Source: SAR202 cluster bacterium (GTDB taxonomy: Bacteria > Chloroflexota > Dehalococcoidia > Lucifugimonadales > GCA-2719675). Taken from it: 43,445 bases of DNA. The translations under genes and the position numbers were made by a program. The DNA is taken from assembly GCA_009392295.1 (NCBI GenBank), contig VFGW01000004.1, positions 1 to 43,445 of the forward strand, read 5' to 3'. This document shows positions 35,442 to 43,391 of this stretch, piece by piece. Below the pieces are notes generated by a model. It saw only the letters and a program-made list of their open reading frames with translations, did no database searches and was not told the DNA's origin. How positions within the stretch are numbered: position 1 is the first letter of the stretch; every line of letters starts with the position of its first letter.

Positions 35442-36203
35442 TCACTCAAGCACAGGCATAAATGCTTCTTGCTGTTCGGGGCTTCTGTTGCCATCAATAA
35501 TTTCTATAGACAACCCTTTACTTTTTATTGTATCTTCAACAATTCTTTTATTAAACAAACTTACTCTATCATCAGAAAGATATTGAGAAATAGGCATCCA
35601 AATAGATTCTTCAATTTCTTCAGTTTGAATTACTATTTTAGAATTTTTGGGAGTCAATCGACAAACAAAATATATATCTGATTTTGCGAATCTGTAACCA
35701 TGAAGATTCCTGAAACACACTATTGATTCAAATTTGGTGTCAATTCCGGTTTCTTCAAGGACTTCCCTAACAACACCTTCACTAATATGCTCCCCTTCCT
35801 TAATTGTACCTCCAGGTAACTTATATGAAGGTAGAGCATCTGGAATATTTCCTCGGTTTTCAACCACAACAAGCAATTCATTTTGTTGGTTAATTACAAC
35901 ACCACCGGCACCAATATAATGAGAAGCATATGGTGGAATAAATGAATCTTTGACAATTGAGTAAGTGAGTTGTAAATACTCAGATGTACAATGATGGAAC
36001 TCAAAACCTAAATGAATAGCAATCGGGACTAAATCCACTCTTTTTAAATCTAATTCTAACCAAACCACTTTGAAATTCTGTTTTTCCCATTGTGAAATTG
36101 AAAATTTCATCGAATTCAAAAAGTCACCAGAATCTACTGGAATATCTTGTGAAGAAAGTATAACACCACCAAATGGATTTGAACTAAATTGTAAAATCTT
36201 CAT
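35442..36203 (-). CDS. Nudix hydrolase with NUDT6-like N-terminal domain
   Basis: Product of 253 residues. The ATG at 36203 has GAGG seven bases upstream. Residues 1-115 match the pre-Nudix domain of the NUDT6 type: a WEKQNFKVVWLELDLKRVDL helix-strand unit, then HLGFEFHHCTSEYLQLTYS, PPYASHYIGAGGVVIN. The Nudix box GGTIKEGEHISEGVVREVLE followed by ETGI is intact (Gx5Ex7REUxEExGU), so pyrophosphatase activity on a nucleoside diphosphate derivative is expected. The real substrate is unknown. It is convergent with the unknown protein gene and divergent from tRNA-Gly. Confidence 0.9.
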   Translation of the reverse strand: MKILQFSSNPFGGVILSSQDIPVDSGDFLNSMKFSISQWEKQNFKVVWLELDLKRVDLVPIAIHLGFEFHHCTSEYLQLTYSIVKDSFIPPYASHYIGAGGVVINQQNELLVVVENRGNIPDALPSYKLPGGTIKEGEHISEGVVREVLEETGIDTKFESIVCFRNLHGYRFAKSDIYFVCRLTPKNSKIVIQTEEIEESIWMPISQYLSDDRVSLFNKRIVEDTIKSKGLSIEIIDGNRSPEQQEAFMPVLE

Positions 36204-36285
36204 AAACAACCCTCAAATTAATTTTAATAAATTAACAATGTCTCTCAAATATGATAAAAATACCATATAAATAATTCAATACACT

Positions 36286-36360
36286 GCGGGAGTAACTCAG
36301 TGGTAGAGTGATTGCTTCCCAAGCAATATGTCGGGGGTTCGAATCCCCTCTCCCGCTCCA
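36286..36360 (+). tRNA. tRNA-Gly (anticodon CCC)
   Basis: The acceptor GCGGGAG (36286-36292) pairs with CTCCCGC (36350-36356), then discriminator T and an encoded CCA. The anticodon loop TTCCCAA gives CCC. GGTTCGAATCC forms the T arm. Confidence 0.97.
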
Positions 36361-36393
36361 AATATTTTAATTAAATAAAAACTATCTGAAATA

Positions 36394-36876
36394 TTATTCT
36401 TTATCATAATCAACAGAAGATCTGAATGTCCAACCTTCTTCACCCGTTGAAATTACACGAATTTTTAATAATCCAAATGGTGCCACAACCGGAGGATTAC
36501 CAGGTCTTTGTAAACGAAAATACATACATTCAGATTCTTGCAAAACTTCAACTTTAGTTCCAAGTTTGATGGGGACTCCATCTCCCTGTAAAAGACATGC
36601 CGGAACTTTTTTTGTCAGCCCAGATGTGATTGCAGCCTGCCAAGGTATCATTCTATCTTGTTGTACAGGTTCTACCCACATTGAAGCAGGTAATTCCTTA
36701 ACTATGTCAGATTTCTTATTCCCAGAATCTCCTTTAGTACTAGTTTTATTTATAGTTACTGTTGGTTGCTTAAAAGTCAAACCTTCTTCAGAAGAACTAG
36801 CAATTGATCCACATGAATTTATGAGAAAAAATGTACCTAAAGTTAATATCAAAAAAAACCCGCTTTTGTATTTCAT
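36394..36876 (-). CDS. Small exported lipoprotein of unknown function
   Basis: Product of 160 residues. A basic start (MKYKSG), a hydrophobic segment and the lipobox INSC (Cys22) predict lipid attachment outside the cytoplasm. A Ser/Thr/Lys-rich linker (about 28-60) leads to a compact domain, PWQAAITSG ... VEVLQESECMYFRLQRPGN ... EEGWTFRSSVDYD, whose beta-rich pattern and ending recall SH3-like extracellular domains. Two additional cysteines (about 93 and 116) could form a disulfide. GAGGA precedes the ATG and a good promoter lies at 36908-36936. No specific function is assigned. Confidence 0.78.
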   Translation of the reverse strand: MKYKSGFFLILTLGTFFLINSCGSIASSSEEGLTFKQPTVTINKTSTKGDSGNKKSDIVKELPASMWVEPVQQDRMIPWQAAITSGLTKKVPACLLQGDGVPIKLGTKVEVLQESECMYFRLQRPGNPPVVAPFGLLKIRVISTGEEGWTFRSSVDYDKE

Positions 36877-36907
36877 AATATCCTCATATTTTTATTATTA
36901 ATACGAT

Positions 36908-36936
36908 GGTATATATTTAATAAATTGTTTTGTCAA
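36908..36936 (-). promoter_or_regulatory. Sigma-70-type promoter of the lipoprotein gene
   Basis: TTGACA (36936-36931 on the minus strand), a 17-base spacer and TATACC (36913-36908). The -35 is consensus and the -10 has four of six matches. The expected start is about 25 bases before the ATG at 36876. Confidence 0.5.
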
Positions 36937-37074
36937 AGAAAATTAACAATTTTCCTTACAAATTTAATGAAATTTATACCCAACCTCACAGACAAACAAT
37001 TTATATCTATATACCATACAGTTTTATATTGAAATTCGATGTTTTAAATTCAAAATAAAAGTATGAGGATATAT

Positions 37075-37515
37075 ATGACAAATAAAATTGAAGGCCAAAT
37101 AGTATCATTACAAATTCATAAAAATAGAAGAAAACCAATGGAAAAAACATCTTCCTTAAATCTTATTCAAGGATTCGGGATTGAAGGAGATATATATGGC
37201 ACACACAAATCATCTCGTGAAAAAAATCAAATATTACTAATGGACAAAGAAACATTAGATAACTTCAATTTAGACCCAGGAATAATCAAAGAAAATATCA
37301 CAACATCAAATATACCTATCAATTCTTTACAAATTGGCCAGAAATTGTCTATAGGAGATACTGTGATCTTAGAAATCACAAAGCCATGTCCCCCTTGTAA
37401 TTTGATGGATGAAATTCGTCCTGGATTATGTCAAGATTTACAAAATCAAAGAGGGATGCTGGCTAAAGTTGAGCAAGGTGGAATAATCAAAGAAAATGAC
37501 CCAATTAAATATTAA
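37075..37515 (+). CDS. MOSC domain protein
   Basis: Product of 146 residues from the ATG at 37075, five bases after GAGGA; the ATG at 37063 overlaps that ribosome site and is rejected. The MOSC beta-barrel pattern is present: GFGIEGDIYG, QILLMDKETLD, ENITTSNIPINSLQIGQKL, and the cysteine region ITKPCPPCNLMDEIRPGLCQ. MOSC proteins handle molybdenum cofactor-linked sulfur or N-oxide reduction; this is the short single-domain type like YiiM/MogA partners. Nine bases separate it from the FAH-family gene, with which it forms an operon. Confidence 0.85.
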   Translation: MTNKIEGQIVSLQIHKNRRKPMEKTSSLNLIQGFGIEGDIYGTHKSSREKNQILLMDKETLDNFNLDPGIIKENITTSNIPINSLQIGQKLSIGDTVILEITKPCPPCNLMDEIRPGLCQDLQNQRGMLAKVEQGGIIKENDPIKY

Positions 37516-37524
37516 GGTGATAAT

Positions 37525-38295
37525 ATGACTAAATTTGCTAGGTTCTCAATTAATCAATCTATTAAACATGGGATTGTAGATGGAAATACTATTCAAGAAA
37601 TCAGTAAACCGCCCTATGAAGATTATTCTATTACAAAAAATATTTTTGATTTATCAAATGTTTCATTACTTTCGCCTGTTCAACCATCAAAAATTATTGC
37701 AATTGGATTAAATTATAAAAGTCATCTAGGACGTCGCGAGATTCCTAAAGTTCCTGAACCATTTTTCAAGACGCCAAGTTCATTAATAGGACCAGAAGAT
37801 TCAATAATCATTCCTAAAGAAGCGTTAGATGAAAAAGTTATAATTCAACCAGAAGCAGAGATGGTGGTTGTCATAGGACAAGCTTGCAAAAATATATCTT
37901 CATCTGAAGCTATGAATTATATCCTTGGTTTTACATGTGGTAACGACGTAAGTGCAAGAGATTGGCAAAAAAATGACTTACAATGGTGGAGAGCAAAATC
38001 ATGTGATACTTTCACATCCCTGGGACCAATAATTGAAACTGAACTTGATCATAATTCGATCAAATTAAAAGGATACGTCAATGGGAAATTAACACAAGAA
38101 CAAACAACATCAGATCTAATACATAGCGTTCCAAAAATCATCGAATTCGTTAGTAAGTTCATGACTTTATTACCTGGAGATGTAATTATGACAGGAACTC
38201 CTGGCGATCCACCAGATATTCATCCTGGCGATACTACTATCGTAGAAATTGAAAATTTGGGCTCTTTAAAAAACTATGTTGAAGCTGAAATATAA
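37525..38295 (+). CDS. Fumarylacetoacetate hydrolase (FAH) family protein
   Basis: Product of 256 residues. The family core is clear: AIGLNYKSHLGR, PEAEMVVVIG with the metal-binding Glu residues, GNDVSARDWQ with Asp, and TGTPGDPPDIHPGD near the C-terminus. Members hydrolyse or decarboxylate acylpyruvates and 2-keto acids, for example in aromatic, tyrosine or sugar-acid (2-keto-3-deoxy-L-fuconate type) pathways. The N-terminal domain is short (about 60 residues). AAGGTG precedes the ATG. It ends two bases before the stop of the convergent MocA gene. The fold is certain and the substrate is unknown. Confidence 0.9.
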   Translation: MTKFARFSINQSIKHGIVDGNTIQEISKPPYEDYSITKNIFDLSNVSLLSPVQPSKIIAIGLNYKSHLGRREIPKVPEPFFKTPSSLIGPEDSIIIPKEALDEKVIIQPEAEMVVVIGQACKNISSSEAMNYILGFTCGNDVSARDWQKNDLQWWRAKSCDTFTSLGPIIETELDHNSIKLKGYVNGKLTQEQTTSDLIHSVPKIIEFVSKFMTLLPGDVIMTGTPGDPPDIHPGDTTIVEIENLGSLKNYVEAEI

Positions 38296-38297
38296 AA

Positions 38298-39329
38298 CTA
38301 TTCATTTCCCCATGGTAAAGAATTCACTTGAATTTCACGATTTCTAGTTGGCAATGTAATTATGCCACTATTTTCTTGATTTGAAGCATATGCCGCAAAT
38401 CCTATTTCTGTTGCACGACGAGTTTCTTCAAAATCACATGCAGTTTTGCCTCCAAAACGAATTGATTTCACCAAATCTGAAATTGCTAAAGGACCTGCCT
38501 CCCAATCACCCACAACGTTTTTAAAATCTAATGTCACAGGATTATTAAGATCATTATTCTTCCAATAATCTATCCTTTGAAAATCATTTAAAGTCACTAA
38601 ATAACCTTCTGAACCAATTACAGAAAATTGTACCCCAAAACCACTTGGTAAAATATGGATAAAAGACCCGTTATTTAATTTAATACTTACCCTTCCTGGT
38701 GGATCTAAATCTTTCATATTTTGATCATATAATTCATCAATATCTCCACTTACCCAAATAGGTTCAATATCCCCAGATAAAGCAAACGCCATATCATACC
38801 AATGACAACCATGATTAATTAAATTTGGCGATCCATACCCTACAACCGTTTGAACCTCACCAATAATTCCTTCTTTGATCAATCTACAAACTTCTTTGTG
38901 CGACTCCATCCACCTTCTATCAAGTAAAAATGCTAAAGAAACTCCTTTTTCTTTACAAGTCGAAATAATTCTATCTGCTTCTTTAAGACTAGTTGCAAAT
39001 GGTTTCTCACAAGCAATTCCCTTGATTCCATAATTAGTAGCAGTAATAATTTGCTCTTCGTGAAGTGTTTGCCTAGTCGAAATACAAACAATATCCGGAT
39101 TTGTATCTTCTAACATTTTATTATAATTGTCATAAATCAATAAATTTGGCCACTTTGAAACCCAAACTTGTTGGAATTTGTTTCTAGTGTAAGCATCTTT
39201 ATCAAAAACTGCCACAACATCAGTCTCTTGCACACGAGCAAACGCATTCGCCCAATTATGTGCTCTGTTTATTTGGTCTAACATGCGGTGACATCCAGCA
39301 ATTGCTACACGTAATTTTTTTTGATTCAC
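38298..39329 (-). CDS. Gfo/Idh/MocA family oxidoreductase
   Basis: Product of 343 residues. The Rossmann loop is AIAGCHRMLDQ, where the usual Gly-x-Gly is altered to Gly-Cys-His. The catalytic ACEKPFATS motif has Lys109. NHGCHWYDMAFAL supplies the active-site histidines. The start is GTG at 39329, with AGGGA seven bases upstream. It follows the aldo/keto reductase by 25 bases on the same strand and is probably co-transcribed with it. The pair suggests sequential oxidation or reduction of a sugar-type substrate, with the substrate itself not readable. Confidence 0.86.
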   Translation of the reverse strand: MNQKKLRVAIAGCHRMLDQINRAHNWANAFARVQETDVVAVFDKDAYTRNKFQQVWVSKWPNLLIYDNYNKMLEDTNPDIVCISTRQTLHEEQIITATNYGIKGIACEKPFATSLKEADRIISTCKEKGVSLAFLLDRRWMESHKEVCRLIKEGIIGEVQTVVGYGSPNLINHGCHWYDMAFALSGDIEPIWVSGDIDELYDQNMKDLDPPGRVSIKLNNGSFIHILPSGFGVQFSVIGSEGYLVTLNDFQRIDYWKNNDLNNPVTLDFKNVVGDWEAGPLAISDLVKSIRFGGKTACDFEETRRATEIGFAAYASNQENSGIITLPTRNREIQVNSLPWGNE

Positions 39330-39354
39330 AATGATATCCCTTATGCTTGAAAAT

Positions 39355-40308
39355 TCAAATTAACCCTTCAAAACGTAATTCATCCCAAAATTGTGAATAA
39401 ATATCAAATGACATCATCTCAAAATTTTCTATCAGTTCATTCACACTCCTCACTCCTGGGATCACAGAAGTAACAGCTGGATTCATTAATCCAAATTGAA
39501 GGGCTGCAGCTTTAATAGGCACGTTTTGCCTATCACAAACATCTTTTATTAAACGAGTCTTTTCCAAAATATCTTGTGGCGTTTTTTTATAAAAATATGT
39601 AGAATTAACATCCAAATTAGGATCAGCTAAAATCCCACTGTTATATGGCCCACCTAGAATTAAACTTATATTTTTTTTCAAGCAAATGGGAAATAACTCC
39701 GCTGACGCTGATTGATCTAAAAGAGTATATCTTCCAGCAATTAAAAAACAATCTAAATCAACTTCTTTAGCAAAATGAATTAAAGGTTCACAATAATTCA
39801 TACCAGCACCAATAGCTCTAACAACTCCCTGAGATTTCAAATCATGTAAAGTGGGAAAACTTTCTTCAATCGCTTGTTGCATATGTTCATCAGGATCATG
39901 TACAAATGCAATATCCAAATAATCAAGTTTTAATCTATTCAAACTTTGTTCTATAGATCTTAATATTCCATCCTTAGAATAATCCTTTTTAGCATACAAT
40001 TGAGAAGAATTTTTATCAATTAAAATCAGATTGCCAACTTTTGAAGATATAACAAATTGAGAGCGTTTCAAATTAGGGAAAAAATCACCATAAAATCTTT
40101 CACTTTGACCATATCCGTAACCAGGAGCAGTATCAAAATAATTTAATCCAAATTCGATAGCTTTTGATATAGCTGAAGCAGCAGTAGAAGAAGATACATC
40201 AGAACCTTGAGACCATTGATAATTATGACCAAAAGGTGCACCACCAACGCCTAAAGATGATATTCTAATTCCTGTATCAGAAATTTGATTGGATTTTAAA
40301 GGATTCAT
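39355..40308 (-). CDS. Aldo/keto reductase
   Basis: Product of 317 residues from the ATG at 40308 (a TTG at 40320 is also in frame; neither has a clear ribosome site). The catalytic Asp-Tyr-Lys-His set is visible: NYFDTAPGYGYGQSE (Asp, Tyr), SKVGNLI (Lys), and LDYLDIAFVHDPDEH (His). The N-terminal LGVGGAPFGHNY and the pattern EEFAR-like tail place it near D-threo-aldose 1-dehydrogenase and L-fucose dehydrogenase types, which use NAD(P). It is the first gene of a pair with the MocA gene. Substrate is inferred only as a sugar or similar aldehyde. Confidence 0.88.
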   Translation of the reverse strand: MNPLKSNQISDTGIRISSLGVGGAPFGHNYQWSQGSDVSSSTAASAISKAIEFGLNYFDTAPGYGYGQSERFYGDFFPNLKRSQFVISSKVGNLILIDKNSSQLYAKKDYSKDGILRSIEQSLNRLKLDYLDIAFVHDPDEHMQQAIEESFPTLHDLKSQGVVRAIGAGMNYCEPLIHFAKEVDLDCFLIAGRYTLLDQSASAELFPICLKKNISLILGGPYNSGILADPNLDVNSTYFYKKTPQDILEKTRLIKDVCDRQNVPIKAAALQFGLMNPAVTSVIPGVRSVNELIENFEMMSFDIYSQFWDELRFEGLI

Positions 40309-40433
40309 AAAATTAACCAAGAAAAATATAAATCTGAATATATTTAATACTACAATTACCTAGAATAATTCATCTGAGATTCACGATCATGGTTGATATT
40401 TATATTTCGAAATATCAAAACAGACAAACAATT

Positions 40434-40814
40434 ATGAATATTATAATTATAGCAATTGGCGGTGCAATAGGAAGTCTTTCAAGATATGGATTAAATAAAT
40501 TATTTCTTGAAGATTCTGGTGGAAACACTTTCGCCACATTTATAGCTAATTCAACTGGATCGTTTATTTTAGGTTTTCTGGTAGCATATATTTCCACAAA
40601 ACCAGAATGGCCTCCAGAAATAAAATTGTTCCTATCAATAGGAATTTTAGCTTCTTACACGACATTCTCAACATTTACAGTATCAAGCATATATCTGATT
40701 GAAAACGGAGAATTAATTAAAGCACTAATTAACATATCTGGAAGCATATTAGTAGGTTTAGTTGCAGCATACATAGGAATAATCTTAGGTAGAACTATAA
40801 CTAATATAATTTAA
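40434..40814 (+). CDS. crcB: Fluoride ion exporter CrcB/Fluc
   Basis: Product of 126 residues with four helices. The ATG at 40434 gives the usual Fluc length and puts IAIGGAIGSLSRYGLN at the N-terminus; an ATG at 40389 would add fifteen polar residues. The pore motif ANSTGSFILG carries the Asn, and SYTTFSTFTVS the TTFSTF signature, although the usual Gly-Gly before it is Ala-Ser. It forms a dual-topology dimer that lets fluoride out. No fluoride riboswitch is visible upstream. Confidence 0.92.
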   Translation: MNIIIIAIGGAIGSLSRYGLNKLFLEDSGGNTFATFIANSTGSFILGFLVAYISTKPEWPPEIKLFLSIGILASYTTFSTFTVSSIYLIENGELIKALINISGSILVGLVAAYIGIILGRTITNII

Positions 40815-40900
40815 TGAACTTGTAATAAATTAATATATTAGTATTTAAAATAAAAATACAAAAATCTATTGAAAATATAATTAATAGCTAATAAGTACTA

Positions 40901-41158
40901 TTATCGGTTATTACCTTCACGAGGTCGTGATTCATTAACAACCAATTTTCTACCTTGAAACTCTTCACCATTTAAAGCTTCAATAGCTTTATTAGCATCT
41001 TCAGCAGAAGGCATTTCTACGAAACCGAACCCCCTGGAACGACGAGTTTCTCTGTCAGTAATGATTTTTGCAGACGTAACTTCTCCATATTCAGAGAACA
41101 CATCTTTAAGTTGTTCATCAGTACAAGTATACGCTAAATTAGCACAATATATATTCAA
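40901..41158 (-). CDS. RNA-binding protein with a single RRM domain
   Basis: Product of 85 residues from the TTG at 41158; an upstream in-frame start at 41218 would overlap dppC and add a basic leader without family likeness. The protein begins MNIYCANLAYTCTDEQLKDV (RNP2 IYCANL), and contains RGFGFVEMP (RNP1) followed by EDANKAIEALNGEEFQGRKL. The tail ESRPREGNNR is short and Arg/Gly/Asn-rich. Small proteins of this kind in cyanobacteria and other phyla are cold-responsive RNA chaperones. It lies just after the DppBC genes on the same strand but is probably separate. Confidence 0.86.
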   Translation of the reverse strand: MNIYCANLAYTCTDEQLKDVFSEYGEVTSAKIITDRETRRSRGFGFVEMPSAEDANKAIEALNGEEFQGRKLVVNESRPREGNNR

Positions 41159-41183
41159 AATTACACTTCTTCTTAATTTAAAT

Positions 41184-42179
41184 TTATCGCTTAATTTGTC
41201 GAGGATTGATAGCATCATTTATACCATCACCTAAGAAATTAAAACCAAACACAGCAATAGCCAAAACCACACCTGGAATAGCTACTAATAATGGGTAGGC
41301 TCTCCATTTATCCATATTAGCACTAACCATGTTACCCCAACTAGCTCCAGGAGGTTGAATACCTAAACCTAAGAAACTAAGTGAAGATTCCATAAGCATT
41401 ACACCACCGAAACCAGCAGAAATACTCACGATAACAGGAGCAATAGAATTTGGAATCAAATGCTTACGAATAATACGCCAACCAGTAGCACCTAAAGCAA
41501 CCTCAGCTCTAATAAAATCTTGCTCTCTTAAAGATAAGACTTGACCTCGAATTAATCTAGCAATTCCAGCCCAAGAAACGATCGCTAAAGCACCAAAAAC
41601 CATGGTGTAATCAATAAATACAGTAGATTCAAGAACAGCCCAACCAGTAGCCTCTCGGACTTTATCGGCAAAATCTATAACAGGCCTTCTGGCACTAGAG
41701 CTAATAAAAGCAGCCAACAATAAGTCTGGGAAAGCAAAAGTAATATCAGCAACCCTCATTATAATATCATCAACAACTTTACCGAAATAAGCGGCAATAG
41801 CACCTAGAACTACGCCCATAACATTACTAATAAATGTAACTAAGACAGCAACAAAAACAGCAGTACGAGCACCCATTAACATCCTACTCAAAACATCTCG
41901 ACCAAGCAAGTCAGTGCCTAACCAATGGTCCGTGTTAGGGTCTTGTGCAATGTTAAACAAATTAATCTCAAGATCATCGTACGGTTTAATATAAGGACCC
42001 AAAAGAGCAGCGATCATAATGATACCTGAAATGAAAAGCCCAAGCATTGCTGCTTTGTTTCGAGCCAATCTCTCATAAGCATCCGCCCATAAACTTCTTT
42101 GAGCTACAGCTTGAAATTCATCAGCAACCGCAACTTGATCTTCATTAGTTTCATTATTGGTATTATTTTCTGTTGTCAT
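41184..42179 (-). CDS. dppC: Peptide/nickel-type ABC transporter permease (DppC)
   Basis: Product of 331 residues. GGAG eight bases upstream supports the ATG at 42179. A polar N-terminal tail of about 35 residues (rich in Asn, Thr and Glu) precedes the first helix; LGTDLLGRDVLSRMLMGART is the typical DppC periplasmic segment. Five further helices follow, and RAEVALGATGWRIIRKHLIP is the EAA cytoplasmic loop that docks the ATPase. GASWGNMVSANMDKWRAYPL and the C-terminal GDGINDAINPRQ are standard. It is 41 bases after dppB; no ATPase gene follows. Confidence 0.94.
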   Translation of the reverse strand: MTTENNTNNETNEDQVAVADEFQAVAQRSLWADAYERLARNKAAMLGLFISGIIMIAALLGPYIKPYDDLEINLFNIAQDPNTDHWLGTDLLGRDVLSRMLMGARTAVFVAVLVTFISNVMGVVLGAIAAYFGKVVDDIIMRVADITFAFPDLLLAAFISSSARRPVIDFADKVREATGWAVLESTVFIDYTMVFGALAIVSWAGIARLIRGQVLSLREQDFIRAEVALGATGWRIIRKHLIPNSIAPVIVSISAGFGGVMLMESSLSFLGLGIQPPGASWGNMVSANMDKWRAYPLLVAIPGVVLAIAVFGFNFLGDGINDAINPRQIKR

Positions 42180-42220
42180 CAAAAAAGCTCCCAGGCTTAA
42201 AAATTATTAAATTAATATAT

Positions 42221-43165
42221 TTACTCGTATCGTACTCTAGGATCTAATAATCCATATCCAAGGTCTACAAGCAAATTAGCAACGATGATCAAAAAAGACC
42301 CCATAGCAGTAGTAGCTAAAATAACAGGATAATCTCGACGTTTAAATGCCCAAATACCTAAACCAGCAATGCCTGGAATCCCAAAAATCAATTCAACAAA
42401 TAAAGCACCTGTAATCAAACCACTCATGGTTAATCCTAAAGTAGTCATCACAGGAGTCATAGAGTTCTTAACAATATGTCTACTAATAACCATTCTCTCA
42501 CCCATGCCCTTAGCCCTAGCAGTCCTCACATAGTTTTGCCCAATCACTTCCAAAACACCAGCACGAGCCATACGAACTATTCCCAACATAGGCCCTGCAG
42601 CCATAAGTAATACAGGAATAATAACCTTCTGACTAAATATACCTTCCCAACCAATAGGAGTTTTCTTCAAAACCCCAAGTTTCAATACTAGTATTATCAA
42701 AAGAAGTGGCGCTAACACAAAAACAGGTATAGATCTCAATGAGATAGAAAAAGAAATAATCCAATAATCAATCCAAGTATTCTGCCTAACAGCACATAAA
42801 ACACCCAGGGGAATTCCAACTACAATCAAAACAATTGTAGCAGCTAAGCCAAGCTGAGCAGAAATTGGAGCCCCAGATTTAATCATATCTAGAACAGGTC
42901 GCTTCTCAATAATAGAATTACCTAAATCACCTTTAAAATATCCAGTAATATAATCACCAAACTGAATCCAAAACGGTCGATCTAAACCATGTAATCTGCG
43001 TAAGCGATTTATCAATTCAGGATCGTCAGCCATAAAAGCATCATCACCAAAAAATGTAGTCAAAGGGTCACCAGGGCCGTAAAACCCAAGAGTGAATGTG
43101 ATCAAAAGTACAAAAAACAATATAGGTAACAACATTATTAATCGTCTGGCTGAATACTGTAACAT
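42221..43165 (-). CDS. dppB: Peptide/nickel-type ABC transporter permease (DppB)
   Basis: Product of 314 residues with six helices. The N-terminal YSARRLIMLLPILFFVLLIT and the periplasmic LRRLHGLDRPFWIQFGDYIT are diagnostic; VRTARAKGMGERMVISRHIV is the EAA loop. It ends VDLGYGLLDPRVRYE, the usual DppB terminus. AAGGA precedes the ATG. It is the second gene of an operon whose first gene, partly in view at the window end, is probably a solute-binding protein. It pairs with DppC. Confidence 0.94.
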   Translation of the reverse strand: MLQYSARRLIMLLPILFFVLLITFTLGFYGPGDPLTTFFGDDAFMADDPELINRLRRLHGLDRPFWIQFGDYITGYFKGDLGNSIIEKRPVLDMIKSGAPISAQLGLAATIVLIVVGIPLGVLCAVRQNTWIDYWIISFSISLRSIPVFVLAPLLLIILVLKLGVLKKTPIGWEGIFSQKVIIPVLLMAAGPMLGIVRMARAGVLEVIGQNYVRTARAKGMGERMVISRHIVKNSMTPVMTTLGLTMSGLITGALFVELIFGIPGIAGLGIWAFKRRDYPVILATTAMGSFLIIVANLLVDLGYGLLDPRVRYE

Positions 43166-43293
43166 TTAATTATCCTTTTAACCCTAGTAATATTTATACA
43201 AAATTTTAATTAAAAATAAACTTCCCATCATCATACACAAATCATAGACCGTAATAAATAGCTAAAATGCTTTTTATTTATTAATTCTACCTT

Positions 43294-43355
43294 AATAAAG
43301 TATTTTACAATGTACTTTATTGTTAATGTGGGTGCTGAAAAACAGCACCCACATT
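43294..43355. other. Two adjacent stem-loops between the end of the upstream gene and dppB
   Basis: AATAAAGTA (43294-43302) pairs with TACTTTATT (43313-43321). Immediately beside it, AATGTGGGTGCTG (43325-43337) pairs perfectly with 43343-43355 over a five-base loop. In the direction of the operon (minus strand) no T run follows the strong 13-bp stem, so it probably protects the upstream mRNA or limits read-through. The plus strand does have a T-rich tail but no gene to terminate. Confidence 0.6.
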
Positions 43356-43391
43356 TATTTTTCTTTTTAAGATTTCAATAACCTTTAAAGA

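Noticed and set aside
40321-40433. Possible fluoride riboswitch before crcB
   Set aside because: The conserved core of the crcB motif could not be found; the region is plain AT-rich sequence.
43325-43371. Plus-strand terminator with T-rich tail
   Set aside because: No plus-strand gene ends here, and the operon runs on the minus strand; it is reported as an intercistronic stem-loop instead.
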